A stretch of DNA of 52,595 nt, from the NCBI RefSeq assembly GCF_014653175.1, contig NZ_BNAG01000007.1, forward strand, positions 1 through 52,595. The letters are read 5' to 3'. The notes beneath the pieces were generated by a model that was not told where the DNA came from, did no database searches, and saw nothing but the letters and a program-made list of their open reading frames with translations. Shown here in pieces: positions 40,157-50,370 of this stretch (its first letter is position 1; each line of letters opens with the position of its first letter). The stretch comes from Roseivirga thermotolerans. GTDB taxonomy: Bacteria > Bacteroidota > Bacteroidia > Cytophagales > Cyclobacteriaceae. The position numbers and the translations under genes are program-made.

Positions 40157-41152
40157 ATGAGCAAAAAATACGATGTATATGGCTTGGGCAATGCCCTGGT
40201 CGATTTAGAGTTTCAAGTGAACGACCAGTTTCTTTATGATCACAAAGTAAAGAAAGGATTAATGACGCTAGTCGATGAAGCCACTCAATTCAGGTTGATA
40301 AATGCCATTAACCAGAACGATTTGGTGAGAAAGTCTGGCGGATCGGCAGCCAATTCTGTGATAGCTGTGAGTCAGTTTGGAGGTTCTTCTTTCTACTCCT
40401 GCAAGGTATCGAACGATGAGTATGGCGATTTTTATCTCAAAGACATGAACGATGCCGGGGTAGACACCAACCTGGATGGAAAATCCAGAGATGAAGGAGT
40501 TACCGGAAAGTGCCTGGTAATGATTACCCCCGATGCTGAGCGAACCATGAATACCTTCTTAGGTGCTACCACCAACCTTTCAGTAAAGGAGGTAGACGAA
40601 AGAGCCATAAAAGACTCTAAATACATTTACCTGGAAGGTTACCTCACCCCTTCCAACTCAGGAGTAGAAGCCATGAAACTGGCTAAGAAAATTGCCGAAG
40701 AAAATGGAGTAAAAACCTCCCTTACCCTTTCAGACCCTTCTATTGTTCAGGCTTTCAAAGCCCAGTTCGAAGATGTTATTGGTCCATCGGTCGATATGCT
40801 TTTCTGCAATGAAGATGAAGCCATGACTTTTACCGGTAAAGATAATCTTCAGGAAGCTCGGGAAGCCCTCAAGAAAGAGGCCCGTCAGTTTGCCATAACC
40901 ATGGGTAAAAATGGAGCTATGATTTTCGATGGCGATACTTTCATAGATATAGAGCCATATGCCGTAAAGGCTGTAGATACCAACGGAGCGGGAGATATGT
41001 TTGCCGGAGCATTTTTATACGGCATTACCAACGGAATGACCATGGCTGCGGCCGGAAAACTGGCCAGCCTGGCCAGCTCAAAAGTAGTTTCTCAGTTTGG
41101 TCCACGGCTCAAAACCCATGAAGTGCAACGACTACTTCACGATTTAAAATAG
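40157..41152 (+). CDS. PfkB-family kinase, adenosine-kinase-like
   Basis: This 331-aa protein has the ribokinase fold: an N-terminal GNALVDLEFQV, the GGSAANSVIAVSQFG substrate motif, and the catalytic DTNGAGDMFAGAFLYG (GAGD with the base Asp). Bacteroidota members of this group are annotated as adenosine kinase; other nucleosides or sugars are possible. Followed by a strong terminator. Confidence 0.85.
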   Translation: MSKKYDVYGLGNALVDLEFQVNDQFLYDHKVKKGLMTLVDEATQFRLINAINQNDLVRKSGGSAANSVIAVSQFGGSSFYSCKVSNDEYGDFYLKDMNDAGVDTNLDGKSRDEGVTGKCLVMITPDAERTMNTFLGATTNLSVKEVDERAIKDSKYIYLEGYLTPSNSGVEAMKLAKKIAEENGVKTSLTLSDPSIVQAFKAQFEDVIGPSVDMLFCNEDEAMTFTGKDNLQEAREALKKEARQFAITMGKNGAMIFDGDTFIDIEPYAVKAVDTNGAGDMFAGAFLYGITNGMTMAAAGKLASLASSKVVSQFGPRLKTHEVQRLLHDLK

Positions 41153-41187
41153 AGATAAATCAGAGAGGAGAAGCGATTAGAATTTAC

Positions 41188-41222
41188 CAAGCCCCTCAGT
41201 TGCATACTGAGGGGCTTTTTTG
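41188..41222 (+). terminator. Terminator after the PfkB kinase gene
   Basis: AAGCCCCTCAG, a 7-nt loop, CTGAGGGGCTT and T6. The next 224 bases up to 41446 hold no gene; they must contain the M16 promoter. Confidence 0.9.
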
Positions 41223-41446
41223 TGATGCAGATAAGGCTCTCCAGTATAAAAAAAATAATCACCCGGTAACCTTCAGGCGGCATTTGGTTTGAGCTTTATA
41301 AGCCAGAACCGGAAACTGTAGAAATGTGCCTCGATTGCATCTGGACTATAATCCGTTCATCCAAAGCCAAATCCTTTAAACATTTCACTGGCTCTTGGCA
41401 GTTTTCTGCTTGTTTACTTAGTTTGTAGTTAAACTGAAATAGAAAT

Positions 41447-42808
41447 ATGATGAGAAAAATTAGCCTTCTTCTTACACTCAGTTTAGTGCTGTCAGTGGCG
41501 ATGGCTCAGAACATTGAGTTTGAAGAATACGATCTGGACAACGGACTGCACGTTATCCTGCATCAAGACAATACCACACCTATAGTTACGGTGGCGGTGT
41601 TGTATCATGTAGGTTCAAAAAATGAACCTCCCGGCCGAACCGGTTTTGCCCACTTCTTTGAGCACCTAATGTTCGAAGGTTCACCCAATATTGGCAGGGG
41701 CGAATACTTTAAAATTATTCAGGCGGCAGGAGGAACACTCAATGCCAATACCTCTAACGACCGCACCTACTACTATCAGACCCTGCCTTCTAATCAGTTG
41801 GAACTCGGATTGTACATGGAGTCAGAGCGAATGCTGCATGCCGTAATCGACTCTACCGGAATTGCCACTCAGAAGGAGGTGGTGAAAGAAGAGAAAAGGC
41901 TGAGGGTAGATAACCAACCCTACGGATCTATTTTGGAGAAAATGCTTGCCAATGCCTACAAGGGAACCAACTACGAATGGGCTCCCATTGGTAGTTTTGC
42001 AGATATAGATGCAGCAACCGAAGCAGACTTTGTAGACTTTTACGAGACCTTTTATGTACCCAATAATGCTACGCTCTCTATAGCTGGCGATATAGATATA
42101 GCCCAGACCAAAAAACTGGTAGAGGCCTATTTTGGAGAAATAAAGAGAGGAACCAAAGAGATTCCCCGCCCAACCATTGATGCTCCTGAACTGGACGGTA
42201 CCGTAGAAGAAACCGTGTTCGACAATATTCAGGTGCCCGCTGTTATTCAGGGATATAGAATGCCTCCGCAAGGAACGGATGATTACTATGCCCTGCAACT
42301 GCTTACTCAGCTATTGTCCGGTGGTCAGAGTTCCAGATTCCAGAAAACCCTTGTCGATGAGAAGGGTATGGCATTGGCCGTGCAGGCTATTCCGCTGGGT
42401 CTTGAAGACGGAGGACTGTTTATAAACTTTGCTCTTCCTAACGGAGGCTATAGTACCGAAGATCTGGCTGCTGAAATTGATAAACTGGTAGAAGAGGTTA
42501 AGAATCAACCGGTACCGGAAAGGGAGTTTCAGAAACTAAAAAACCAAATAGAGAACAACTTTATATCGGGTTATGGCTCGGTACAGTCCATAGCTGAAAG
42601 TCTGGCAGACTACCACGTATATTTTGGAGATGCCAACCTCATCAACACCGAAATTGAACGCTACAGAAAAGTAAGCAGGGAAGACCTGATGAAAGTAGCG
42701 AAAAAGTACCTGGTGCCGGAAAATAAAATAGTGCTTACCTACAGGCCCAAGTCAGAACAACAAAAACCAGGAGATACCAAGCTTAAGAAGGAAGGAGGAA
42801 ACAGATAA
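41447..42808 (+). CDS. M16-family zinc peptidase, active subunit
   Basis: This 453-aa protein has a signal peptide (1-20, ending MAQ). The inverted zinc motif is HFFEH (His69, Glu72, His73), with a downstream Glu in VVKEEKRLR. It matches the short catalytic M16B type that pairs with an inactive partner. It degrades peptides in the periplasm. Its stop overlaps the next start by one base. Confidence 0.9.
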   Translation: MMRKISLLLTLSLVLSVAMAQNIEFEEYDLDNGLHVILHQDNTTPIVTVAVLYHVGSKNEPPGRTGFAHFFEHLMFEGSPNIGRGEYFKIIQAAGGTLNANTSNDRTYYYQTLPSNQLELGLYMESERMLHAVIDSTGIATQKEVVKEEKRLRVDNQPYGSILEKMLANAYKGTNYEWAPIGSFADIDAATEADFVDFYETFYVPNNATLSIAGDIDIAQTKKLVEAYFGEIKRGTKEIPRPTIDAPELDGTVEETVFDNIQVPAVIQGYRMPPQGTDDYYALQLLTQLLSGGQSSRFQKTLVDEKGMALAVQAIPLGLEDGGLFINFALPNGGYSTEDLAAEIDKLVEEVKNQPVPEREFQKLKNQIENNFISGYGSVQSIAESLADYHVYFGDANLINTEIERYRKVSREDLMKVAKKYLVPENKIVLTYRPKSEQQKPGDTKLKKEGGNR

Positions 42809-44868
42809 TGAAAAGGTTATTCACTTTAGCGCTTATGTGTCTGTCTTTGGCAGTCACAGCGCAAATAGACAGAACCAAACTACCAGAACCGGCTCCGGCC
42901 CGTGAAATAGAAATTGGCGACTACGAAAAGTTCAAGCTCAAAAATGGTTTAACCGTTATTGTGGTTGAAAATGACAAACTACCTACTCTAAGCTGGACCC
43001 TAACCTTTGATGCCGGGGTAATTACTGAAGGCGATAAGGCAGGCTATACCGGTATTTTTGGTCAGGTGATGGAGGCCGGAACCAAGAGCAAATCGAAGGA
43101 AGAGCTCAACGAGGAGATCGATTTTATGGGAGCTTCGTTTAACGTGGGAGCCACTTCAATAAGTGCTTTCTCACTTTCTAAGTACAAAGAAGACATCCTG
43201 AAAATATTTACCGATGTACTGTACAATCCCGCATTCCCTGAAGATGAATTTGAGCGAGCCATAGAGCAAACACTCACCAGCCTTAAGCAGGCGCAAGATA
43301 GTCCCGATGCCATTGCGTCCAGCATTGAAGGGGTGGTGAACTATGGTAAAGATCACCCTTTTGGTGAACTGACTACCGAAGAAACAGTAAACAATATTGA
43401 GCTTCAGGATCTTAAAAACCATTATGCCAGGTATTTTAAGCCCAACATAGCCTATCTCATTGTGGTGGGCGATATAAAAAAGAGCGAAGCCCAGAAGTTG
43501 GTAAAAAAGTACTTTGAAAACTGGAAGCAAGGCAAGGTAGAAAAGGAGGCCTTTGAGCAACCTAAGCCGGTAACTCAAACCTCAATTGCTTTTGTAGACC
43601 GTCCATCTTCGGTACAATCGGTGATCAATATCTCATATCCAATAGATAATAAGCCGGGTTCGGAAGATGCGGTTAAATTGTCGCTTCTTAATCAAATTTT
43701 AGGAGGTGGAGGTCTTTCAACCCGTCTGAATATGAACCTGAGAGAAGATAAAGGATATACTTATGGAGCCTATTCCAGTATTGGGTCAAGCCGCTATAGC
43801 GCCACCTTCAATGCTTCGGCCAGTGTAAGAAATGAGGTTACCGACAGTGCCTTGAACCAATTTATCTACGAGCTCAACAAAATAGCGTCAGAGCTGGTAA
43901 CCGATGAGGAGTTGGAGCTAGCCAAAAACTCCGCAAAGGGTTCCTTTGCCCGGTCGCTGGAGAGTAGAGGTACGGTAGCCAACTTTGCTCTGAGTGCAGA
44001 ACTCAATAACCTTCCGGACGATTACTATGCCACCTACCTGAAAAGAGTAGATGCAGTAACTAAAGAAGATATTCTGGAAGTGGCCAAGCGCTATATAAGA
44101 CCCGACAAAGCCAATATTATTGTGGTAGGCAAAGCAGAAGAAGTAGCCGAAAAGCTTAAACCGTTTGGCCCAATTACTTACTACGATGCTTTTGGCAATA
44201 TAGTCGATGATCCTACTAAGGTAGTTATCGATGCCAATGTCTCTGTAGAATCAGTTCTTGCCAATTATGTGAAAGCGATAGGTGGAAAAGCAGCTCTGGA
44301 TAAGGTAGAGACATTGGAATATAAAGCCAACGCTACATTGAGCATGGGCGGGCAGTCTATGGATATAACCAGAACGGTTTATCAGAAAGCACCCGATAAG
44401 TTTGTAGATGTAACCGCTGCCCCAATGATGGGTGAGCAAAAACAAATTTATAATTCCGGTGAAGGCAAGATTGTAGTTGGTGGTCAAACCATGCCTGTTA
44501 CCGGACCTCAGTTGGGGGCCTTAAAATACTCTGCCATACTCTTTGCCGAACGATTCTATGACAAAATAGGCTTTGAAGCAGAATACAAGGGTATTAAGAA
44601 AGTGGAAGGCAAAGATGCTCATCGTATCGATGTATCGGTTGACGGCTTCACTGTAATTGAATATTACGATACCACCTCGGGTCTTAAAATTCAGACCGAC
44701 ATGGGAGCCCAGGGCGGTACTGTTAGTTATACTGATTACACTAGCTACGAAGGCATAATGCTGCCCAAAAAGATTATTGTCAAGTCTCCTCAATTGCCGG
44801 TGGCTCTGGAGTTTGTAACCCAGGAAGTGAAAATTAATAAAGGAATAGACGACAGCCGATTTAACTAG
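42808..44868 (+). CDS. M16-family inactive partner with C-terminal LolA-like domain
   Basis: This 686-aa protein has a signal peptide (1-18, ending VTAQ). Two M16 halves occupy residues 30-440. Where HxxEH is expected it reads GQVMEAG, so it has no zinc site, as in known non-catalytic partners. Residues 470-686 form an extra domain (YVKAIGGKAALDKVETLEYK, then RIDVSVDGFTVIEYYD) like outer-membrane lipoprotein-sorting proteins. Coupled to the active subunit by a one-base overlap. Confidence 0.85.
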   Translation: MKRLFTLALMCLSLAVTAQIDRTKLPEPAPAREIEIGDYEKFKLKNGLTVIVVENDKLPTLSWTLTFDAGVITEGDKAGYTGIFGQVMEAGTKSKSKEELNEEIDFMGASFNVGATSISAFSLSKYKEDILKIFTDVLYNPAFPEDEFERAIEQTLTSLKQAQDSPDAIASSIEGVVNYGKDHPFGELTTEETVNNIELQDLKNHYARYFKPNIAYLIVVGDIKKSEAQKLVKKYFENWKQGKVEKEAFEQPKPVTQTSIAFVDRPSSVQSVINISYPIDNKPGSEDAVKLSLLNQILGGGGLSTRLNMNLREDKGYTYGAYSSIGSSRYSATFNASASVRNEVTDSALNQFIYELNKIASELVTDEELELAKNSAKGSFARSLESRGTVANFALSAELNNLPDDYYATYLKRVDAVTKEDILEVAKRYIRPDKANIIVVGKAEEVAEKLKPFGPITYYDAFGNIVDDPTKVVIDANVSVESVLANYVKAIGGKAALDKVETLEYKANATLSMGGQSMDITRTVYQKAPDKFVDVTAAPMMGEQKQIYNSGEGKIVVGGQTMPVTGPQLGALKYSAILFAERFYDKIGFEAEYKGIKKVEGKDAHRIDVSVDGFTVIEYYDTTSGLKIQTDMGAQGGTVSYTDYTSYEGIMLPKKIIVKSPQLPVALEFVTQEVKINKGIDDSRFN

Positions 44869-44949
44869 CCGTCTGTCCTAAGATTCTGAATCCAACTGCT
44901 TCGGTTCATGGTTGCGTCTTAATTTAGACCTCATGAGCCGGAGCAGTTC

Positions 44950-46641
44950 TTATTTTAACTCCAGCCAGCCGCAAAGTAAGTGTTGGTCATGTTCGTTCAT
45001 ATTGGCCTTGGGTTGCACCTCATATACCTGAAAATACTGGCTGTTTGTACTTCTAAGGGTTACGTTTTTAGTAACTCCCATTCGCTGAACTTCCAGATTC
45101 AGTAGGTTACAGGCCTCAATAGCCTCTGTAGGTTTTTTTCCGTTTATACTTACGACTAAATCGTTCAGGCAAAGGCCAAGTTCTGCGGGAGAGTTTTCGG
45201 CAATCATATCGACCCGGTTTTCAAGTAGCCTAAAGCCAAATAGCCGCTCTTCAACCTTTTCAGCATCTTTCTTTTTAAAATCTAGCCCAACCCACTCCAG
45301 AAGAGGAGCCAGGTAATGCTCATAGGGGTGTGTGCCCAGAATGATTTGCTCAAAGTATGTTTCCAGAGAGCCTTCGTATACACTTTCTGCGGCCAATTGG
45401 TAATCCGCAAGCGTATATCCACTCATATCCTTACTATGACGCTGCCACAGCAAACGTATTACATCATCTAAAGAGCGAGCGTTATTAAATTTTTGGCGTA
45501 TGCTAAGGTCAAGTATAAGTGCGGCTAGTGCCCCTTCATTGTAAATAGAAACTTTTCGGCCCGGAACACCTCGCTCGTAGCCATCGAGCCACAGATCGAA
45601 AGATGACTGAGCTACTGAATAGGACTTACGGCCCTCATTTTCATAGTGTCTTTTGAGCAGTTTGTTTAGTTCGGTCATGTATTCTTCTACCGAAAATACT
45701 CCCGAGCGCACCAGAAATAAATCTCCATAGTATGTAGTAATGCCCTCCGTTACAAATCCCGTTTCATGATAATTCTCACCACTAAAATTGTAGGGCACCA
45801 TCTCTTTTGGCCTAAGCCTTATTACATTCCAGGTATGAAATAGCTCATGAGAACTTACTCCCAAAAGTTCTTTGTAAAGCTCTCGTTTACCCAAATCTTG
45901 CGATGGACCTAAACAGATTACGGTTGAGTTCCAGTGCTCTACACCATGGTAAGCCTTGTATGGTAGACTCTGAATTAGAAAGTGATAGTGCCGGCACGGA
46001 AATCCGCCCATTACCTCCATCTGCTTTTCGGTAAATGGCTTAAAGTCCGCAATCAGTTCTTCATCAGTTTGAGGGACATCACCCTGAATGTGAATAAAAA
46101 ATTCGTGTCCTCCTACTGTATATCCAACCGTTCTTAAACTTGCACTCGCAAAAATTGGGCTGTCGACCAATTGATAGTAAGATTTAGCCGTGAGTTTATG
46201 ATTGCCATTCGGTTTTAGTCCCGATGCTATTGTGTAGTCCTGAGGTAAGTCCAATTCAATCTCTATCTCCTCATTCATTGATGAGGCTTCGTACATGCAA
46301 CAGTTAATAGGATTAACATAAAGTTGCTCATCGTCTAGCCAGGTATTCCCTCCATCTAATAGACCGGCAAAGTATTCATACTCAACAGTAAGAGATGTTC
46401 TCTCTTGTATGTCTATTGTCCAAGTGTCTTTTGCTGTTTTCTTAAAAGAGAGCTGCTTGCCTCTGTTATCAGCTACTTTGAATCCTCTAATACGTTTTGG
46501 AAAGTTTTGAATTTCGTATCTCCCGGGTCTCCAAACCGGAAGTTTGAGGTTTACTTGATCACCATAAATTTTATCAATCTCAAGCTTGAGTTTAAGAATG
46601 TGGGTGAGTGGGTTTTTATATGAAATCTGAAATTTTAGCAT
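44950..46641 (-). CDS. M61-family glycyl aminopeptidase with PDZ domain
   Basis: This 563-aa protein has an N-terminal beta domain, a zinc motif HELFHTWN with Glu in GFVTEGITTYYGD, and a PDZ domain at about 470-550. This is the order of M61 proteases. No signal peptide is apparent, so it should be cytosolic. Single gene. Confidence 0.85.
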   Translation of the reverse strand: MLKFQISYKNPLTHILKLKLEIDKIYGDQVNLKLPVWRPGRYEIQNFPKRIRGFKVADNRGKQLSFKKTAKDTWTIDIQERTSLTVEYEYFAGLLDGGNTWLDDEQLYVNPINCCMYEASSMNEEIEIELDLPQDYTIASGLKPNGNHKLTAKSYYQLVDSPIFASASLRTVGYTVGGHEFFIHIQGDVPQTDEELIADFKPFTEKQMEVMGGFPCRHYHFLIQSLPYKAYHGVEHWNSTVICLGPSQDLGKRELYKELLGVSSHELFHTWNVIRLRPKEMVPYNFSGENYHETGFVTEGITTYYGDLFLVRSGVFSVEEYMTELNKLLKRHYENEGRKSYSVAQSSFDLWLDGYERGVPGRKVSIYNEGALAALILDLSIRQKFNNARSLDDVIRLLWQRHSKDMSGYTLADYQLAAESVYEGSLETYFEQIILGTHPYEHYLAPLLEWVGLDFKKKDAEKVEERLFGFRLLENRVDMIAENSPAELGLCLNDLVVSINGKKPTEAIEACNLLNLEVQRMGVTKNVTLRSTNSQYFQVYEVQPKANMNEHDQHLLCGWLELK

Positions 46642-46880
46642 ATCAACGGTTAAGCAAAGTTGAAGCTAAATTAATTCATTATGGACAGCTTTAAGATGTT
46701 TAGTTAAAAGCATATCTTCTCCAGCAAAATTGAGTTTTCTTTCTTCAGATAAGCACATTGGCCAATGATGAACTCAGGCTTCTTTGGAGCTTTTCCCAAA
46801 AGAAACTGATCTCCTTTTAAGAAAATAACCCGATTGAAATCAGGGACTTGATGTACTTCACATTCCTTTTTTAATCATAG

Positions 46881-47141
46881 TCAGGTTTTTGAGGAGAAAT
46901 AAGCAAGGCCTACAATCTTTCTGTTTAAAGAATTCTTGGTACCTGTGGCATACGCGGCTGAACTTGTATTTCCTTCACGAGTAATACAACCATACCCAAT
47001 ATCATCGATGGTAACAGAGCCAGGCTCAGACGTGCACTCCACCTCAATGGTGTCGCGAAAAGTATCAGTACAGCCCGCGTTAGTTCTGAATGGGATAAAT
47101 GAAAAGCTCGCCATAGCCAGAAGTGCCATTAGTTTTTTCAA
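46881..47141 (-). CDS. Small secreted cysteine-containing protein
   Basis: This 86-aa protein has a signal peptide (1-22, ending RTNA) and a mature part with three cysteines (AGCTD, VECTS, YGCIT). No family recognised. An inverted repeat CCATTTGTG/CACAAATGG (47224-47245) lies upstream. The 239 bases between this gene and the M61 gene hold nothing visible. Confidence 0.5.
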   Translation of the reverse strand: MKKLMALLAMASFSFIPFRTNAGCTDTFRDTIEVECTSEPGSVTIDDIGYGCITREGNTSSAAYATGTKNSLNRKIVGLAYFSSKT

Positions 47142-47493
47142 AACGGTCGATTTATTGGTTAAGCATATTTTGAATTAGGGTTACTTATTTAAGTCGCAAG
47201 AAGTATATTTCTGAACCTTGCCTCCATTTGTGTCTTCACAAATGGCTGTTAAAAGACGCTGTGAGGACACCGCTTGTGGCTAGTATACTGGATCTAACAA
47301 ATGCGATCTAAATGAGTATCCCTATTTTGAATAAAATTAATATTCATTGAAGAATGTAAATATTAATTAAACCTATGTAAAGTAAAAATATATTAACATT
47401 TTAAGTCAAAAATTTATGAAGTGTAATGAGCTGTGATTAGACGACTTAGTAATTGCTCTCTATAACTCAGTGATCTTTAAATTTTAGATGTTG
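47142..47493. other. AT-rich intergenic stretch
   Basis: No gene is visible. It holds the 9-bp inverted repeat at 47224-47245 without a T run and is very AT-rich from 47310 onwards. Confidence 0.5.
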
Positions 47494-47524
47494 TTGGCAA
47501 ATAAAAAAAGAGTACCTATCTTTG
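47494..47524 (+). promoter_or_regulatory. Promoter of rpmH (Bacteroidota type)
   Basis: TTGG at 47494-47497 and TATCTTTG at 47517-47524, 19 bases apart, fit the TTTG/TAnnTTTG sigma-70 consensus of Bacteroidota. The ATG of rpmH is 31 bases further. Confidence 0.65.
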
Positions 47525-47554
47525 CAGTCCTTTTGCAATTAGACGCAGTAGATA

Positions 47555-47713
47555 ATGAAAAGAACATTCCAGCCTTCGCAGAGAAAAAGAAGAAACAAGC
47601 ACGGATTCAGGTCTAAAATGGCCACTCCAAGTGGAAGGAGAGTATTGGCAAGCAGAAGAGCCAAAGGTCGTCATAAACTGACCGTGTCTGACGAAAGAAG
47701 ACACAAGGGCTAA
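47555..47713 (+). CDS. rpmH: 50S ribosomal protein L34
   Basis: This 52-aa protein begins [20 protein letters not shown] and ends DERRHKG. It is the full L34 sequence, very basic, and part of the large ribosomal subunit. It precedes rnpA by 22 bp, the usual arrangement. Confidence 0.97.
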   Translation: MKRTFQPSQRKRRNKHGFRSKMATPSGRRVLASRRAKGRHKLTVSDERRHKG

Positions 47714-47735
47714 TTCTTATCTGAGGTTTATTAAA

Positions 47736-48125
47736 TTGAACCTCGTGACGGACTTGGCCAAAAATTCGTTGAAGTTTACTTTTCCCAAAAGGGAAAGACT
47801 GCATAGTAAAAAATTAATCGAGGAGCTTTTTAACAAAGGCTCCTATTTTTATTTATACCCTATCCGGTTGGCTTACATGGAGTCGCCCCCAGAGCAATCT
47901 GCTTCACAGGCTATGTTTTCCGTACCCAAGAAGCGATTCAAGTCTGCCGTTACTCGCAACCGGATAAAGCGACAAATGCGAGAAGCCTACCGACTCAATA
48001 AACACAGAGTAGGGGCTAAAGCATATAATATAGCCCTCATATATACGGCCGACAAGCAGCTGCCTTCTTCTATCATTCATAAGAGAGTGGGTAAGTTGCT
48101 GGATAAACTCAATACACTTGCCTGA
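47736..48125 (+). CDS. rnpA: Ribonuclease P protein component
   Basis: This 129-aa protein shows FTFPKRERLHSKKLIEELFN, then FSVPKKRFKSAVTRNRIKRQ with the RNRxKR motif. It binds the RNase P RNA and helps in 5' processing of tRNA. The TTG at 47736 gives a slightly long N-terminus; a GTG at 47745 is also possible. Follows rpmH in an operon. Confidence 0.92.
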   Translation: MNLVTDLAKNSLKFTFPKRERLHSKKLIEELFNKGSYFYLYPIRLAYMESPPEQSASQAMFSVPKKRFKSAVTRNRIKRQMREAYRLNKHRVGAKAYNIALIYTADKQLPSSIIHKRVGKLLDKLNTLA

Positions 48126-48252
48126 AAATAATCCTCACTGTTGTGTATGAATTTCCACAGTGGCTGGGATGTAACGGTTCCAAAACCGTCACTGGTGCCA
48201 TTATTCCATGCTTCCAACTTTGGAACACTTTTTTCATGATAAAGAGTGAATT

Positions 48253-48543
48253 ATGGAACTTAAAAACGACAAGCAAATGAATAATACAGCAAAAGTTATT
48301 TTAGGAGTAGCCGCTGGTGCTGCTGCAGGAGCAATCACAGGAATACTTTTAGCACCAGACAGTGGTAAGAATACCCGAAAGAAAATCGCCCAAGGAACCA
48401 CCGATTTAGTGGACGATTTGAAACAAGAGGTTTCAGATAAAGTAGACTCCGCCAAAGAAACTTACAATGAGTCTCTGGAGAAAGCAGCAAATTCTAGCAA
48501 GAATGGAATAGATAGAGCCAAAGAAAAATTGAGTATGGCTTAA
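48253..48543 (+). CDS. YtxH-domain protein
   Basis: This 96-aa protein has one glycine/alanine-rich membrane segment (VILGVAAGAAAGAITGILLA) followed by PDSGKNTRKKI and a charged helix, the YtxH/gas-vesicle-like arrangement of stress-related membrane proteins. An internal ATG at 48277 (MNNTAK) may be the real start. A terminator follows. Confidence 0.8.
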   Translation: MELKNDKQMNNTAKVILGVAAGAAAGAITGILLAPDSGKNTRKKIAQGTTDLVDDLKQEVSDKVDSAKETYNESLEKAANSSKNGIDRAKEKLSMA

Positions 48544-48579
48544 GCACGGTTATGTGCGGCAAATTAATTCCGACTAGAA

Positions 48580-48634
48580 AGGCTCACTTTGAAAGTTGTC
48601 CTAAAGAAATACGACTTTCAAAGTGAGCTTTTTT
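48580..48634 (+). terminator. Terminator after the YtxH gene
   Basis: GCTCACTTTGAAAGT pairs with ACTTTCAAAGTGAGC over 15 bp, followed by T6. Confidence 0.9.
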
Positions 48635-48729
48635 GTGCATTATAAACCGTAAGCACGAAATAACTTTCGCATAAAAACATCAAATACTATCTTCCGTTCT
48701 TCTATTTCAGGAACTTCAATGCATAATTC

Positions 48730-50370
48730 ATGAAAAAGCTCATCGTCTTTTCTCTGTTCGCCATCGGCCTGCTGAGTGCGGCTGCCATTCGCCAAAACGA
48801 CAAGTACTTCGAAATACTTAAGAACCTCGACATTTTTGCCACCATGTATAAGGAGGTAAACGCCAACTATGTAGACGACCTCAATCCTAACGCACTCATG
48901 CGCACCGGTATTGATGCCATGCTTGGTTCTTTAGATCCGTATACGGTCTATTATTCCGAAGATCAAATAGAAGATGTGCGTACAGAAAATACAGGGCAGT
49001 TTGGGGGTATTGGAGCAGTTATCGGAGAGCGTGATGGAGGCAAGGTAGTAGTAGTGTTGCCCAATGAAGGATACCCGGCCCAAAAAGCAGGCCTGAAAAG
49101 AGGAGATGAAATAATAGCGATTAATGGCATTGATGTAAAAAATGACTATGACAAAGCAAGCCTCTATCTGCGCGGACAGTCCTCATCCTCCATTAACCTC
49201 AAAGTCTTGAGGCCGGGTGAGGGGCCATTAGATTTTAAAGTAGATTTTGAACGCATTGAGCTGCCCAATGTGCCCTACAGTGGTATGGTCGATGCGAAGG
49301 TGGGCTACATTAAGCTGACAGGCTTCAGAGAAGATGCATCAAAAGAAGTAAAGAATGCACTCAGAGAACTGAAGAAGGAAGGAGCCGAAAAAATTATACT
49401 TGATCTTAGAGACAATGGTGGGGGCTTGCTCAATGAAGCCGTGAACATTTCAAATATTTTCATAGATAAAGGCCAGCTAGTGGTAACCACTAAAGGCAAA
49501 CTGGAAGAAATGAATGCCACCTACAACGCACTTAATGCCGCCACAGATACGGAAATTCCTCTGGCTGTTCTAATAAATAGCTCAAGTGCTTCGGCTTCAG
49601 AAATTGTAGCCGGGGTAATGCAAGACTATGACCGGGGCATACTGGTAGGTAGAAAATCTTATGGTAAAGGGTTAGTGCAGCGCACCTTGCCGCTCTCTTA
49701 CAACTCGCAAATGAAAGTGACCATTGCCAAGTATTATACACCGAGCGGAAGGTGTATTCAGGCCATAGACTACAGCTCCAGAAACCCGGATGGTTCTGTA
49801 GGGAAGATTGCCGACTCACTTAAAACTGCTTTTAGAACCGAAAATGGGCGGCCGGTTTATGATGGTGGAGGCATCGATCCGGATGTTCAGGTAGAAAGGC
49901 CAAGACTTTCGCCAGTAGCTATTGGCCTGCTTAAAGAAGACCTTATTTTTAAGTTTGCTAACCAATATTCAGGCACTGTTCCGCAGATTCAGAACGCTCA
50001 ATCGTTCGAGCTTCCCGAAAAGCTTTATCTCGACTTTAAGAAATGGGTGAGCGATAAAACCTTTAGTTATTCTTCTCCATTACAAACTAAAATCGATGAA
50101 CTAAAAGTAGCAGCCGAACGATATGGTGAAACTGACAAGATAGGCCAGGCCCTAAAGCAGTTAGAAGCTGCGTTGAGTCGAGATGTGCAGTCCGATATGG
50201 AAAAAAGCAAAGAAGAGATTAAATACCTGATCAAGGAAGAGTTTGCCATGCGTCAGCACCTCGAAAGAGGTCAGATAGAAGCCTCCTTTTCTTTCGATAA
50301 CGATTTAAAAAGAGCGATTCAACTGCTTAACAATCCCATAGAATACAACAAAATTCTTTCAGGCCGGTGA
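48730..50370 (+). CDS. C-terminal processing peptidase, S41A (CtpA/Prc type)
   Basis: This 546-aa protein has a signal peptide (1-20). A PDZ domain lies at about 90-165 and the S41 core follows: IILDLRDNGGGLLNEAV, then SSASASEIVAG with Ser288, and GRKSYGKGLVQ with Lys313, the catalytic dyad at the normal 25-residue spacing. A long C-terminal helical part follows. It trims or degrades periplasmic proteins from their C-terminus. The next gene starts inside its stop (GTGA). Confidence 0.92.
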   Translation: MKKLIVFSLFAIGLLSAAAIRQNDKYFEILKNLDIFATMYKEVNANYVDDLNPNALMRTGIDAMLGSLDPYTVYYSEDQIEDVRTENTGQFGGIGAVIGERDGGKVVVVLPNEGYPAQKAGLKRGDEIIAINGIDVKNDYDKASLYLRGQSSSSINLKVLRPGEGPLDFKVDFERIELPNVPYSGMVDAKVGYIKLTGFREDASKEVKNALRELKKEGAEKIILDLRDNGGGLLNEAVNISNIFIDKGQLVVTTKGKLEEMNATYNALNAATDTEIPLAVLINSSSASASEIVAGVMQDYDRGILVGRKSYGKGLVQRTLPLSYNSQMKVTIAKYYTPSGRCIQAIDYSSRNPDGSVGKIADSLKTAFRTENGRPVYDGGGIDPDVQVERPRLSPVAIGLLKEDLIFKFANQYSGTVPQIQNAQSFELPEKLYLDFKKWVSDKTFSYSSPLQTKIDELKVAAERYGETDKIGQALKQLEAALSRDVQSDMEKSKEEIKYLIKEEFAMRQHLERGQIEASFSFDNDLKRAIQLLNNPIEYNKILSGR

